Shown: positions 1 to 6,999, numbered from the stretch's first letter. The stretch is DNA of 12,846 nt from JAWXCH01 sp034440595 (GCA_034440595.1 JAWXCH010000281.1:1-12846), one strand, 5' to 3'. A program made the numbers and translations. Notes: generated by a model not told the origin, from the letters alone.

Positions 1-13
1 CACTGCCGCCAAT

Positions 14-44
14 GCTAGCAATACCACATTTAGTACTTGCTAGC
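14..44. repeat. 8-bp perfect inverted repeat
   Basis: The arms GCTAGCAA (14-21) and TTGCTAGC (37-44) are exact reverse complements around a 15-nt loop. No T-run follows on either strand, so a Rho-independent terminator is not well supported. It may mark the end of a gene lying left of the window, or be a protein-binding site. Function unknown. Confidence 0.4.
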
Positions 45-141
45 TGACCAAAAACACAAAGTGACCTTGATTCGTCAAATTGCAAAAGTCCAGTTAGTAA
101 GTCATGTACCACTGTCGCTGGCAGAGTAGTGAGTTGTGTGC

Positions 142-158
142 CACTGGCTCCGCCAGTG
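142..158. repeat. Short hairpin, 7-bp arms
   Basis: CACTGGC (142-148) and GCCAGTG (152-158) pair perfectly around a 3-nt loop. No U-tract follows. It lies in the non-coding stretch before dapB, where I see no gene between 1 and 299. Confidence 0.4.
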
Positions 159-200
159 CAATTGTGCAAATCACCCGTGCATGGAGCACACCGTAATTCA

Positions 201-248
201 CCTCTCCCGCTTGCGGGAGAGGTCGCGGTATCAGCCGCGGGTGAGGGT
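201..248. repeat. REP-like element with two nested hairpins
   Basis: A perfect 10-bp inverted repeat (CCTCTCCCGC at 201-210, GCGGGAGAGG at 213-222, loop TT) is followed by a 5-bp one (CGCGG 224-228, CCGCG 235-239). The segment GCGGGTGAGGG that follows (237-247) is a near copy of the right arm GCGGGAGAGG. The left arm could therefore pair with either copy. This pattern is typical of dispersed REP-like extragenic repeats in bacterial genomes. No second copy is evident in this window, so the repeat status rests on resemblance. Confidence 0.55.
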
Positions 249-250
249 GT

Positions 251-281
251 TTGAGAAAAGATAAATAATTCAGAATATTCT
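251..281 (+). promoter_or_regulatory. Candidate promoter of dapB, with palindrome
   Basis: TTGAGA (251-256) is followed after 17 nt by AATATT (274-279), or after 19 nt by TATTCT (276-281), in an A/T-rich stretch just before the gene. A perfect 10-bp palindrome, AGAATATTCT (272-281), overlaps the putative -10 and could be an operator. The short distance to the ATG at 300 leaves little 5' UTR. Weak prediction made by eye. Confidence 0.35.
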
Positions 282-299
282 AAAACACGATTTTTTCTC

Positions 300-1097
300 A
301 TGACCAAAACTCGCGTTGCCATACATGGAGCTGCTGGCCGGATGGGGCAGCGTCTCATTGCGCTTGGCTCAGTCGATCAGAATCTGCAGATCGTCGCGGC
401 GATCGACTCGGCCAGCCACCCTCGCCTCGGCCAGGATGCCGGGGTCATCGCCGGTATTGGCCCGATCGGGGTCAAACTCGGCAGCGAATTAGCGGGGAAT
501 CCCGAGGTGGTCATCGACTTCTCGGTCCCAGCCGGTGCCGAGGCAATCACGCGGACCTGTCTCCAGCGCGGCGTGCCCCTAGTTATGGCCACTACCGGAT
601 TCACTGAAGCTCAGCAGCAGGCACTGCACGATGCCGCAAAAAAAATCCCGCTCCTCTGGTCTCCCAGCATGAGCCTGACGGTCAATCTGGCGATGAAACT
701 AACCGAAGTCGCTGGTCGCGCCTTGGCCGATCATCCTTCTGGAGCCGATGTCGAAATTATCGAGCGGCATCATCGCTTCAAGGAAGACTCTCCCAGCGGC
801 ACGGCTCTCAAGTTTGGCCAAATCGTCGCCGAATCGATGCATCTCGACCGGCATATGCATGGCCGCGAAGGGCGTCCTGGTCAACGCCCACACAACGAGA
901 TCGGTTATCACGCCGTGCGCGTTGGAGACAATCCAGGAGAACACACCATTATCTTTGGTCTGCTGGGTGAGACGCTGGAAATTGCCGTTCGCGCCAGCAA
1001 TCGCGATTGCTACGCACACGGCGCGCTGGCGGCTGCCCGTTTTCTGGCCGGCAAACCGGTCGGCATGTACGGCATGAGTGACGTACTAGGCTTCTAG
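300..1097 (+). CDS. dapB: 4-hydroxy-tetrahydrodipicolinate reductase
   Basis: DapB reduces 4-hydroxy-tetrahydrodipicolinate with NAD(P)H in the cytoplasmic lysine/diaminopimelate pathway, supplying lysine and, where used, the peptidoglycan cross-link residue. The 265-aa product has the usual family length. Residues 10-16 (GAAGRMG) form the Rossmann nucleotide-binding loop, VIDFS is at 71-75 and ATTGF at 97-101. The catalytic and substrate-binding block HHRFKEDSPSGTA lies at 157-169; H157 and K161 match E. coli H159 and K163. VGDNPGEHTIIF (208-219) is a further family signature. The ATG at 300 puts the Rossmann loop at its normal distance from the N-terminus. No clear Shine-Dalgarno site precedes it, so initiation may not depend on one. 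The next gene starts 8 nt after the stop, so the two are probably cotranscribed. Confidence 0.97.
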   Translation: MTKTRVAIHGAAGRMGQRLIALGSVDQNLQIVAAIDSASHPRLGQDAGVIAGIGPIGVKLGSELAGNPEVVIDFSVPAGAEAITRTCLQRGVPLVMATTGFTEAQQQALHDAAKKIPLLWSPSMSLTVNLAMKLTEVAGRALADHPSGADVEIIERHHRFKEDSPSGTALKFGQIVAESMHLDRHMHGREGRPGQRPHNEIGYHAVRVGDNPGEHTIIFGLLGETLEIAVRASNRDCYAHGALAAARFLAGKPVGMYGMSDVLGF

Positions 1098-1105
1098 GTA
1101 ATCCA

Positions 1106-1465
1106 ATGGCCAAGTGCGACGAAGGTTACCTGTGCGATATTTGCGGTCAGGATGTGGCCAACTTGACCGATAGCGATCTCTACCTGCGGTATGTCATCGG
1201 CATGCTCGATCCAGAAGTACTACACACTACCCGTGAACGACACATCCGCTGCAATCCAGTCCTGGCGCAGTTCATTGTGGCAGACAATTTTGCACTGGTG
1301 ACTGTCGAAGGAGCGTTTGACAAGCGACTCCTTGATCCTGTCTACGCCAAGGAGCAAGAGCGGCTCGTCACGCGCGGTTACAAACGCCTGAAAGAACTGG
1401 CGGGACTCGATCTACCGATCTTGGATTATCCATTGCCAGAAGTCCGCGCGAAGCTCAATCAATAG
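1106..1465 (+). CDS. Conserved-looking hypothetical protein with possible CxxC/HxxC metal site
   Basis: I cannot name this 119-aa protein. It begins 8 nt after the dapB stop in the same direction, so it is probably the second gene of a dapB operon. It is predicted cytoplasmic: no signal peptide or membrane segment is visible. Cysteines at 10 and 13 (CDIC) and the pair H46/C49 (HIRC) form a C-x2-C ... H-x2-C arrangement that could bind zinc; C4 is an additional cysteine. The first half (LTDSDLYLRYVIGML, ERHIRCNPVLAQFIV) is acidic and ordered-looking. The C-terminal part (81-100) is charged and probably helical. Coding is supported by the tight spacing and by composition like that of dapB. Metal binding is an inference from residue spacing only. 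Confidence 0.8.
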   Translation: MAKCDEGYLCDICGQDVANLTDSDLYLRYVIGMLDPEVLHTTRERHIRCNPVLAQFIVADNFALVTVEGAFDKRLLDPVYAKEQERLVTRGYKRLKELAGLDLPILDYPLPEVRAKLNQ

Positions 1466-1559
1466 GTTCTTGGTTTTCCTATTAGTGTTGCTGTGCATGC
1501 TGGCACTCTCTGCCAGACAAACTTTACCTCGCCGACTTCTTAGCTCGAGTTTCCATTCG

Positions 1560-1580
1560 GATTTGCAGAATGTGCAAATC
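1560..1580 (+). terminator. Hairpin, possible terminator of the dapB operon
   Basis: GATTTGCA (1560-1567) and TGCAAATC (1573-1580) form an 8-bp perfect stem with a 5-nt loop, about 95 nt after the stop of the 119-aa gene. A pyrimidine/T-rich but interrupted tract follows (TCATTTCAATTTC). The stem is A/T-rich and no pure U-run is present, so termination is only plausible. Confidence 0.4.
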
Positions 1581-1690
1581 TCATTTCAATTTCGCAATGC
1601 GCAATACTTGATTTCAGCGCTACATTCAACATACAAGCGTGACTATTTTAATTTTTTAACGCCGCCCAACATGATGCTTGCATGATTCAC

Positions 1691-1815
1691 AACGATGCAT
1701 TGAATCGCATGCAACCAACGTGGTCGGTAACGCATCGTTTTTCATTGCTGAGAAACACGATAGCAATGCGCGCATGCATCCATTCTCGCGATTGATGCAT
1801 GCAGCAAAGTTTTTT
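1691..1815. other. Three consecutive hairpins and a T-run
   Basis: Three perfect inverted repeats stand end to end. Hairpin 1 is AACGATGC (1691-1698) with GCATCGTT (1732-1739), loop 33 nt, running into TTTTT (1738-1742). Hairpin 2 is CATTGCT (1743-1749) with AGCAATG (1762-1768), loop 12 nt. Hairpin 3 is GCATGCATC (1772-1780) with GATGCATGC (1794-1802), loop 13 nt, followed by TTTTTT (1810-1815). It could be a tandem terminator, a structured non-coding RNA, a long 5' UTR of the downstream gene or a protein-binding region. The sequence does not decide between these. Confidence 0.45.
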
Positions 1816-2004
1816 GCCTAATCGTTTCTCTACTGGTTAAGCCCCGCATTGTTCGGCGTTCTAAACCGCATTGATTCCATCGTTTACTCCGGCCAACCGC
1901 GTCGCGGCGCATCATTTGCCACTACGTTGCTGTCTTTTCAATGGGCCGATGGGAACGTGCCATCACAAGTTTTGAAAGGATTGGGGGGCGACAAGTGACA
2001 GAAC

Positions 2005-2011
2005 AAGGAGG
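2005..2011 (+). promoter_or_regulatory. Shine-Dalgarno site fixing the PEP-CTERM start
   Basis: AAGGAGG lies 4 nt before the ATG at 2016. It decides the start in favour of 2016 over the in-frame ATG at 1941, which would add 25 residues in front of an otherwise normal signal peptide. Confidence 0.8.
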
Positions 2012-2015
2012 AAGT

Positions 2016-2936
2016 ATGAAATCTTTTTGTGGAATGTTGTTCGTGGGTCTCGCGGTGTGCAGTGCCGCTCCTGAAGCCCGGGCGTCGCATACGCTCGGTT
2101 ACTTGTTCGATGAAACAGGGGTTACCGCGACTGCCGACGGCAGTGCTGCGGCCATCGCGCCAATGCTCTTTCTGGAAGGAGGTAATGGATTGAGCAGTGA
2201 TCTGCATGGTGAGCCCGGTTCGGGCGTATCGGGCCTGCCAGGAGATCGTGCACTAGATCTAACTAGCACGTCGGGAATGGGAATGAGTGGCGGCGGACGC
2301 GGCCGACACGCGATGGCTCCAAATGGTTTTAACGCCGATTTCGACGCGATCGATTCATCTACTGCCTTCACTATCGCGGGCTGGTTCAAGACCGATAGCA
2401 CCGAGCAAATCGGCATGAATGCAGTATTGGTCTCTAACGCACCGCTGCTGAGTTTTGGACCACAGGGAGGGTTCGTTCTCCAAGGTGGCAATACACCCGG
2501 CAGTTTGAGCCTGGGCGTGAACACTGCCGCACTCAGTAATGTGAACAGAGTGCAATCTTCACCGGCGTTCGGTGCCACGGAGTCCTGGGTGAATTTTGCG
2601 GTTACTTACGATGGAACCCAAACGACCAACAACGTTCGGTTCTTTCGCGGGACACCTGATAGCCCACTGGTACTGACCGATACGCTCACACTCAATGCTG
2701 GCGTAGTCGGTGAAAATAATTTTCCACTGATAATTGGAAACACGGAGGCCAATTTAAATGGCTTCGATGGGTTTTTGGACAATATTCGTATTTGGAACGA
2801 AGTCATACCACTCTCCGCATTGCGCACTATAGGAGAGACGGATGTAGTACCCGAACCCTGTACGCTTGCATTGCTGCTCGCTGCAAGTGGGGTTGGCGTC
2901 GTGATTGTCGCGCGAAAGAAACGCCAGTGCAATTAA
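2016..2936 (+). CDS. Secreted LamG-like protein with PEP-CTERM sorting signal
   Basis: This 306-aa precursor has a signal peptide (about residues 1-23: Lys at position 2, a hydrophobic core, and A-x-A before SHTLGY). A concanavalin A-like/LamG jellyroll fold follows (from AFTIAGWFKTDST through WVNFAVTYDGT to GFLDNIRIWNEVI). The C-terminus is a PEP-CTERM tail: VVPEP, a hydrophobic segment (TLALLLAASGVGVVIVA) and the basic end RKKRQCN. In this family the tail is recognised by an exosortase (EpsH/Xrt), which cleaves it for surface delivery. LamG domains commonly bind carbohydrate, but no ligand can be named here. A Gly/Met/Ser-rich stretch (about residues 80-100) looks like a flexible loop. A good Shine-Dalgarno site precedes it and a strong hairpin follows. 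No exosortase gene is in the window. Confidence 0.88.
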   Translation: MKSFCGMLFVGLAVCSAAPEARASHTLGYLFDETGVTATADGSAAAIAPMLFLEGGNGLSSDLHGEPGSGVSGLPGDRALDLTSTSGMGMSGGGRGRHAMAPNGFNADFDAIDSSTAFTIAGWFKTDSTEQIGMNAVLVSNAPLLSFGPQGGFVLQGGNTPGSLSLGVNTAALSNVNRVQSSPAFGATESWVNFAVTYDGTQTTNNVRFFRGTPDSPLVLTDTLTLNAGVVGENNFPLIIGNTEANLNGFDGFLDNIRIWNEVIPLSALRTIGETDVVPEPCTLALLLAASGVGVVIVARKKRQCN

Positions 2937-2991
2937 CCTGAAACGACCGATCCGTGCTGGCCATCCCCGCACGTTTTGGATCCCGTCAATG

Positions 2992-3030
2992 AGCTTTCGC
3001 TTGCCGGAAATATTTCGGCAAGCGGAAGTT
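2992..3030. terminator. Strong hairpin between convergent genes
   Basis: CGCTTGCCG (2998-3006) pairs perfectly with CGGCAAGCG (3016-3024). The stem extends outward through T-A, T-A and C-G pairs with wobbles, and inward by A-T pairs. It lies between the stop of the PEP-CTERM gene (2936) and that of the MFS gene (3053, minus strand), so it probably terminates both. There is no long U-tract on either side. Confidence 0.65.
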
Positions 3031-3052
3031 CGTTCCGGCTGTTAATGACAGT

Positions 3053-4501
3053 CTACGCCACCACGCGGGCTTGCTCACGTCCGATCTCCACATTCACACG
3101 CGAAACCAGCAGCCAGCCGATGACCAGTTGCACCACCAGGCTAAGAATGGCCCACCGCGCACTCCCCGTGACGGCCAGTATCGTCCCGAACGTGACTGGC
3201 CCGATGAAGCTGGTCGCTTTGCTCGATAGATTAAAAAACCCAAAGAACTCCGCAGTCCGATTGGCAGGCGTCATCACGCCCATGATGGACCGGCTGACCG
3301 ATTGCGTGCCGCCCATCACCAATGCAACCACGGCACCCATAATCCAGAATTCGGTCGAGGTATTGACCCACCAACTGGCGATCAGTGTGACGACCCAGAC
3401 GGCCAGACAGCCGTAGAGTGCTTTCTTCTGACCGTATAAGTCTGCCAGTTTGCCAACGACCAGTGCACCGGGCATGGACACAAACTGAATCATAATGATG
3501 ATCGGAATGAGATCTTTGATCGTCATCAGATGGCGCGGCACCTCCCGACCATCAACGGTTGCTGCATCGACCCAGATTTCTTTGAACGCAAACGTCGAGG
3601 CCTGCGTCAGTACCGTTTGCACCGCATCGTTGTAGAACAAGAATCCAATCAGAAACCAACCGAGCATCTGGAACTGGCGGATGTTCGTGATTGTCTGACG
3701 GACCTCGCCGAGCGCGCGTTTTACCGCGCTGCTGAACGGTAACTCGCGCGAGCGAGGAACGCTCTTGTCGCGCAAGGTAAAGACCGCCGGCAATGAAAAT
3801 ACTCCCCACCACACCCCCATCATGACCAACCCCAGGCGCAATGCGTCTAGCTCGCCAGCAAGTCCAAGTTTTTTCCAGAATGTTACCAAAACAAGCGCCA
3901 GGATCAATGCAATGCCCCCACCAACATAACCGGTGGCAAAGCCCGCCGCCGAGACACGATTCATGTTTGAGTCGTCGGCAATCTCGGGCAAAAAAGAATT
4001 GTAGAACCCAAAAGATAGTTCGTAGAAAAAAGTGGTCAGCACAAAGGCTGCGGCGATCAACCAGGGGGAACTGCTGGGCAATATGCCGATCAGCGCTCCG
4101 CAGATTGCGCCAGAAAGCGCCGTCGTCCTGAACCAGATTCGCTTATTCGCACGGGCATCTGCCAGTGCTCCGACAATGGGCGACAAAATCGCCGCCACCA
4201 ACATCGACAGGCCAATTCCCCAGGCGTAGACAACTGCTCCCTCCACCGTGTGCCCCCCCAGCGTCACAAATGGGAGCGCGGGATCTTGCGCATCCGCAGC
4301 GGGAAAGAGCTGAGTTAAGTAGAACACGATGGTCGTGATCAGCAGCGTCGAGAATGCGCTATTGGCCCAGTCATAAGTGGCCCAGGCGACGATCTCGCGC
4401 CGCGTACCGCGTGAGTGGCCAGTCGCCGACACGCCGCCACCAGCCCCTGCCGGGTTCTCCGACTGTGGCGCGGAATATGGATTGTTGGTCTCGTCCGACA
4501 T
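3053..4501 (-). CDS. MFS transporter, UMF1/Atg22-like family
   Basis: This is a 482-aa inner-membrane protein with many hydrophobic segments, in keeping with a 12-helix major facilitator. YDWANSAFST (43-52), at the first helix, is a hallmark of the UMF1 (unknown major facilitator) group related to Atg22. SPIVGALADARANKR (107-121) and VVGKLADLYGQKK in the second half are the two motif-A loops. GGTQSVSRSIMG and AEFFGFFNLSSK near the C-terminus also match UMF1 proteins. The first 35 residues are a Pro/Ser/Gly-rich cytoplasmic extension. Substrate is unknown; fungal Atg22 exports amino acids from vacuoles, but that role cannot be transferred here. The start at 4501 is supported by AGGGA (4514-4510) 8 nt upstream. 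The gene follows the nucleotidyltransferase cassette after 128 nt and is probably separately expressed. Confidence 0.9.
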   Translation of the reverse strand: MSDETNNPYSAPQSENPAGAGGGVSATGHSRGTRREIVAWATYDWANSAFSTLLITTIVFYLTQLFPAADAQDPALPFVTLGGHTVEGAVVYAWGIGLSMLVAAILSPIVGALADARANKRIWFRTTALSGAICGALIGILPSSSPWLIAAAFVLTTFFYELSFGFYNSFLPEIADDSNMNRVSAAGFATGYVGGGIALILALVLVTFWKKLGLAGELDALRLGLVMMGVWWGVFSLPAVFTLRDKSVPRSRELPFSSAVKRALGEVRQTITNIRQFQMLGWFLIGFLFYNDAVQTVLTQASTFAFKEIWVDAATVDGREVPRHLMTIKDLIPIIIMIQFVSMPGALVVGKLADLYGQKKALYGCLAVWVVTLIASWWVNTSTEFWIMGAVVALVMGGTQSVSRSIMGVMTPANRTAEFFGFFNLSSKATSFIGPVTFGTILAVTGSARWAILSLVVQLVIGWLLVSRVNVEIGREQARVVA

Positions 4502-4629
4502 AGCGTGCGTCCCTGCTGAAATGCCCTGAATAACGACCGCCCGATTATCGAACAGTCATGCAGATGGCACAAGGTGAGAATCGAGCCAGATCTCCCCGTT
4601 TCCACGCGGGGCGGCCATTGAGCCGAGCC

Positions 4630-5193
4630 TCAGAACGACGCCGCATCCCGCACTGCCTCTTCCAGCCGATCAGTCACTTGCAATTCTGCGGCCCAGTGTC
4701 GGAGGTAGGTCTCATCGAGTTGGCCTTCCATGAAGATGATTCCGCTTACATCAGACCGGTCGCGAGGACGATGGGCGATCAATTTCAGAAGAATAATATC
4801 CTCCGCTGTCGCCAACCACAATTGGCGCCCCTCGGCACTTTCTCGTCGCCTGCGGCGGATCAATTCAAACTGAATGGGGCGTTCGGCAACAAACAGATCG
4901 ACATCGATGCCGTTCCCCTCAACATACTGCTTCAACTTGATGACCGGCATTTCTGCCACCCGATCCATCCAACCGCCTAGGTATGGTTCTGGAATCTCGT
5001 AATCCTGAGTGGCCAGTTCCTGCAATACACCGGGCAAGGTTTCTTCAGAGATTGCCATTTGCAGGTCGATGTCAAACGTCGGTCGCGGGATACCATAGAA
5101 CTGCACCGCCAGTCCCCCCACCAGCGCGTACTCAATCTGCCGACGATCCAGGATATCGAGCAAACTATGCAGAACTTGCGTCAGTTGGTTCAT
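4630..5193 (-). CDS. Nucleotidyltransferase, AbiEii/MNT-like, possible toxin
   Basis: This 187-aa protein has the polymerase-beta type nucleotidyltransferase core. ALVGGLAVQFYG (23-34) carries the GG glycine pair. FDIDL (40-44) gives the metal-binding D41 and D43, and IDVDLF (96-101) supplies the third acidic strand. LATAEDIILLKL (127-138) followed by RPRDRSDV (142-149) resembles the helical C-terminal signature of AbiEii/DUF1814-type proteins. Enzymes of this group transfer a nucleotide to RNA or protein, and several act as toxins of toxin-antitoxin systems; others are of unknown use. The start overlaps the stop of the upstream 82-aa gene by ATGA, which implies translational coupling. All core acidic residues are present, so it should be active. 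Target and toxicity are inference. Confidence 0.85.
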   Translation of the reverse strand: MNQLTQVLHSLLDILDRRQIEYALVGGLAVQFYGIPRPTFDIDLQMAISEETLPGVLQELATQDYEIPEPYLGGWMDRVAEMPVIKLKQYVEGNGIDVDLFVAERPIQFELIRRRRRESAEGRQLWLATAEDIILLKLIAHRPRDRSDVSGIIFMEGQLDETYLRHWAAELQVTDRLEEAVRDAASF

Positions 5194-5438
5194 AGCGTCC
5201 CTGAACGCGATTTGTCACCAGATGGCTTACTTGCTGGTCGAGTTCGCGCGATAGCGCTCAGTATATTAAAATTTGCCAAGTCGTTCTCTCGGCGCAGATA
5301 TTCAAACCTTCGCGATACTTGCTCAGGTGAACCACGCAGCAAATAGGGGATGGCCGCCTGCGTCATTTCTCTAGCGAGCTTAAACCGCTCGGCGCGTGAC
5401 ATACTTCGATATTTTTCCAGCGTCTCGCGACTGAGCAT
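5190..5438 (-). CDS. Small helical protein, putative partner/antitoxin of the nucleotidyltransferase
   Basis: This 82-aa protein is charged and probably all-helical over residues 1-65 (RETLEKYRSMSRAERFKLA, then SPEQVSRRFEYLRREND), with a polar, likely disordered tail (ARTRPASKPSGDKSRSGTL). It shows no signal peptide, membrane segment or obvious helix-turn-helix. Its stop codon overlaps the start of the nucleotidyltransferase gene in an ATGA, the usual layout of a bicistronic toxin-antitoxin or enzyme/adaptor pair with the small gene first. The Shine-Dalgarno site is weak. A TATGAT hexamer (5492-5487) upstream could be a -10 element, though no good -35 accompanies it. I do not recognise a named family, so the antitoxin role is inferred from size, order and coupling. 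Confidence 0.72.
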   Translation of the reverse strand: MLSRETLEKYRSMSRAERFKLAREMTQAAIPYLLRGSPEQVSRRFEYLRRENDLANFNILSAIARTRPASKPSGDKSRSGTL

Positions 5439-5523
5439 GGCTTGTATCCGCTTTTCAAATACTCGACCTTCGGGAATGCTAACTCAATCATAGCACGCCG
5501 CAAACCGTGGCATGCAAAGTACT

Positions 5524-5542
5524 CATCACGCACCGCGTGATG
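5524..5542 (-). terminator. Hairpin after thiC
   Basis: CATCACGC (5524-5531) and GCGTGATG (5535-5542) form a perfect 8-bp stem with a 3-nt loop, 29 nt beyond the thiC stop on the minus strand. What follows (GAGTACTTTGC) has only a weak U-tract, so it may be a Rho-aided stop or an RNA 3' end. It separates thiC from the nucleotidyltransferase pair. Confidence 0.5.
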
Positions 5543-5571
5543 CTTTCAGGGGCATTGCTTCCCATGCAGCA

Positions 5572-6915
5572 CTACTCCGCGACCGCATTCTGCAATTGCA
5601 CCACCTCTAGCGGCTTCTCCTTGGCCATCGCCCGGATTTCCTCGGTGATCTTCATCGAGCAGTACTTCGGCCCGCACATGCTGCAGAAGTGCGCACTCTT
5701 AAACGTATCCTGCGGCAACGTCTCATCGTGCATTCGCTGGGCCGTCTCTGGATCTAGCGACAATCGGAACTGCTCTTTCCAGTCAAACGCAAAACGGGCA
5801 CGGCTCAGTGCGTCGTCGCGGTCACGGGCATTTTTTCGCCCCCGTGCCAGATCCGCCGAGTGCGCCGAAATCTTATACGCAATCACCCCTTGTTTCACGT
5901 CCTCGCGATCCGGCAGACCCAGATGCTCCTTGGGCGTGACATAGCACAGCATCGCCGCCCCATGCCAGCCAGCCAGGGCTGCGCCGATCGCGCTGGTGAT
6001 ATGGTCGTAGCCCGGTGCAATATCGGTAACCAATGGGCCAAGCACATAAAACGGCGCTTCATCGCAGACCTGTTGCTGCCGCTTCATGTTCATTTCAATC
6101 TGGTCCATCGGCACATGTCCCGGCCCTTCGACCATCACCTGCGTGCCGTTCTTCCAACCGCGGCGCGTTAGTTCACCCAGCACATCCAGCTCTGCAAATT
6201 GCGCGTCGTCGCTGGCGTCAGCAATACAGCCGGGCCGCAGCCCGTCTCCCAGTGACCAGGTAACATCGTACTGCCGCATGATGTCGCACAGGTCATCAAA
6301 ATGCGTATAGAGCGGGTTCTGCTGCCGGTGCGCCATCATCCATTTGGAGATCAGCGAGCCGCCACGGCTGACGATTCCGGTGATGCGGTTCATCGCCAGA
6401 TGTAAATGCTCCAAGAGCACGCCGCAATGGACTGTCATGTAGTCGACACCTTGCTTTGCCTGGTGCTCGACCATATCGAGAAAATGTTGTGCCCGCATGT
6501 CTTCTATATTGCCCCCTAGCTCTTCCAGCATCTGATAGATCGGCACGGTTCCGATTGGCACGGGCGAGGCGTCAATAATTGCCTGCCGAATGCGGTCGAT
6601 GTCCTTGCCGGTCGACAGGTCCATGACCGTATCGGCCCCGTAATGAACCGCGCAGTGCAGCTTTTCCAGTTCGCTCCCCTCATTGCTGGTGACCGCCGAA
6701 TTGCCAATATTGGCATTGATCTTGCAAACCGAAGCGATGCCGATCGCCATCGGTTCCAGCAATTTCGTTAGATGCTCCTTGTTCGCCGGAATGACCATCC
6801 GGCCACGAGCCACTTCGTCACGGATCAGCTCAACCGCCAGATCCTCACGACGTGCGACAAACTCCATTTCCGGCGTGATCCGTCCGGCTCTTGCTTCCAA
6901 AATCTGCGTCATCAT
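5572..6915 (-). CDS. thiC: Phosphomethylpyrimidine synthase
   Basis: ThiC is a radical-SAM enzyme that rearranges aminoimidazole ribotide to hydroxymethylpyrimidine phosphate, the pyrimidine half of thiamine. The 447-aa protein is the short bacterial form that lacks the N-terminal extension of the 631-aa E. coli enzyme. The C-terminal cluster motif C-x2-C-x4-C is intact (C411, C414, C419; CSMCGPKYC). Other signatures are KINANIGNSA, HYGADTVMDLSTG, VPIGTVPIYQ, DYMTVHCGV, SRGGSL, SLGDGLRPG, EGPGHVPMDQ and ITSAIGAA. The ATG at 6915 is followed directly by a second ATG (6912), so either could serve; AGG (6923-6921) is a weak ribosome site. No other thiamine gene is in the window. A promoter (7035-7008) gives an mRNA leader of about 85 nt. 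Confidence 0.97.
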   Translation of the reverse strand: MMTQILEARAGRITPEMEFVARREDLAVELIRDEVARGRMVIPANKEHLTKLLEPMAIGIASVCKINANIGNSAVTSNEGSELEKLHCAVHYGADTVMDLSTGKDIDRIRQAIIDASPVPIGTVPIYQMLEELGGNIEDMRAQHFLDMVEHQAKQGVDYMTVHCGVLLEHLHLAMNRITGIVSRGGSLISKWMMAHRQQNPLYTHFDDLCDIMRQYDVTWSLGDGLRPGCIADASDDAQFAELDVLGELTRRGWKNGTQVMVEGPGHVPMDQIEMNMKRQQQVCDEAPFYVLGPLVTDIAPGYDHITSAIGAALAGWHGAAMLCYVTPKEHLGLPDREDVKQGVIAYKISAHSADLARGRKNARDRDDALSRARFAFDWKEQFRLSLDPETAQRMHDETLPQDTFKSAHFCSMCGPKYCSMKITEEIRAMAKEKPLEVVQLQNAVAE

Positions 6916-6954
6916 TCCAACCTGGGGTGCAATGCGATCTCAAAGTGGCAAACA

Positions 6955-6999
6955 GCACACCTAACCGAGGTGATTCCTCTCGGCAATCCGATGGTGCGC
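6955..6999 (-). promoter_or_regulatory. Structured 5' UTR of thiC, not a TPP riboswitch
   Basis: In the predicted thiC leader, GCGCACC (6999-6993, minus strand) can pair with GGTGTGC (6961-6955) through seven pairs, one of them G-U. This encloses a second hairpin, CCGAG with CTCGG (6983-6979, 6969-6965). The conserved TPP-riboswitch words (CUGAGA, ACCUGAUCUGG) are absent. The structure may be regulatory or incidental. Confidence 0.35.

Larger units (their letters stand above)
1466..2015. other. 550-nt gap rich in inverted repeats
   Basis: No convincing gene lies here. A 71-codon open frame at 1470-1685 has no ribosome-binding site and no recognisable protein character. The stretch holds a possible terminator at 1560-1580, an A/T-rich segment near 1640-1665, a run of three consecutive hairpins at 1691-1802, and then the 5' UTR of the PEP-CTERM gene. 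Words such as GCATGC, ATGCAT and GCAATGC recur between about 1590 and 1805. I see no clear promoter sequence. Confidence 0.6.

Noticed and set aside
1470..1685. 71-codon open frame after the dapB operon
   Set aside because: It has no ribosome-binding site, no recognisable protein character (Phe/Leu/Ser-rich, ending in A/T-rich DNA), and spans a hairpin. It is treated as non-coding.
1941..2015. Longer start of the PEP-CTERM protein at the ATG at 1941
   Set aside because: The ATG at 2016 has an AAGGAGG site 4 nt upstream and gives a normal signal peptide; the extension would bury it.
2099..2578. 159-codon minus-strand open frame opposite the LamG gene
   Set aside because: It lies entirely antisense to a well supported signal-peptide/LamG/PEP-CTERM gene and shows no domain of its own.
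4594..4611. CCCCG/CGGGG hairpin after the nucleotidyltransferase gene as a terminator
   Set aside because: The stem has only 5 bp, and no U-run follows on the minus strand.
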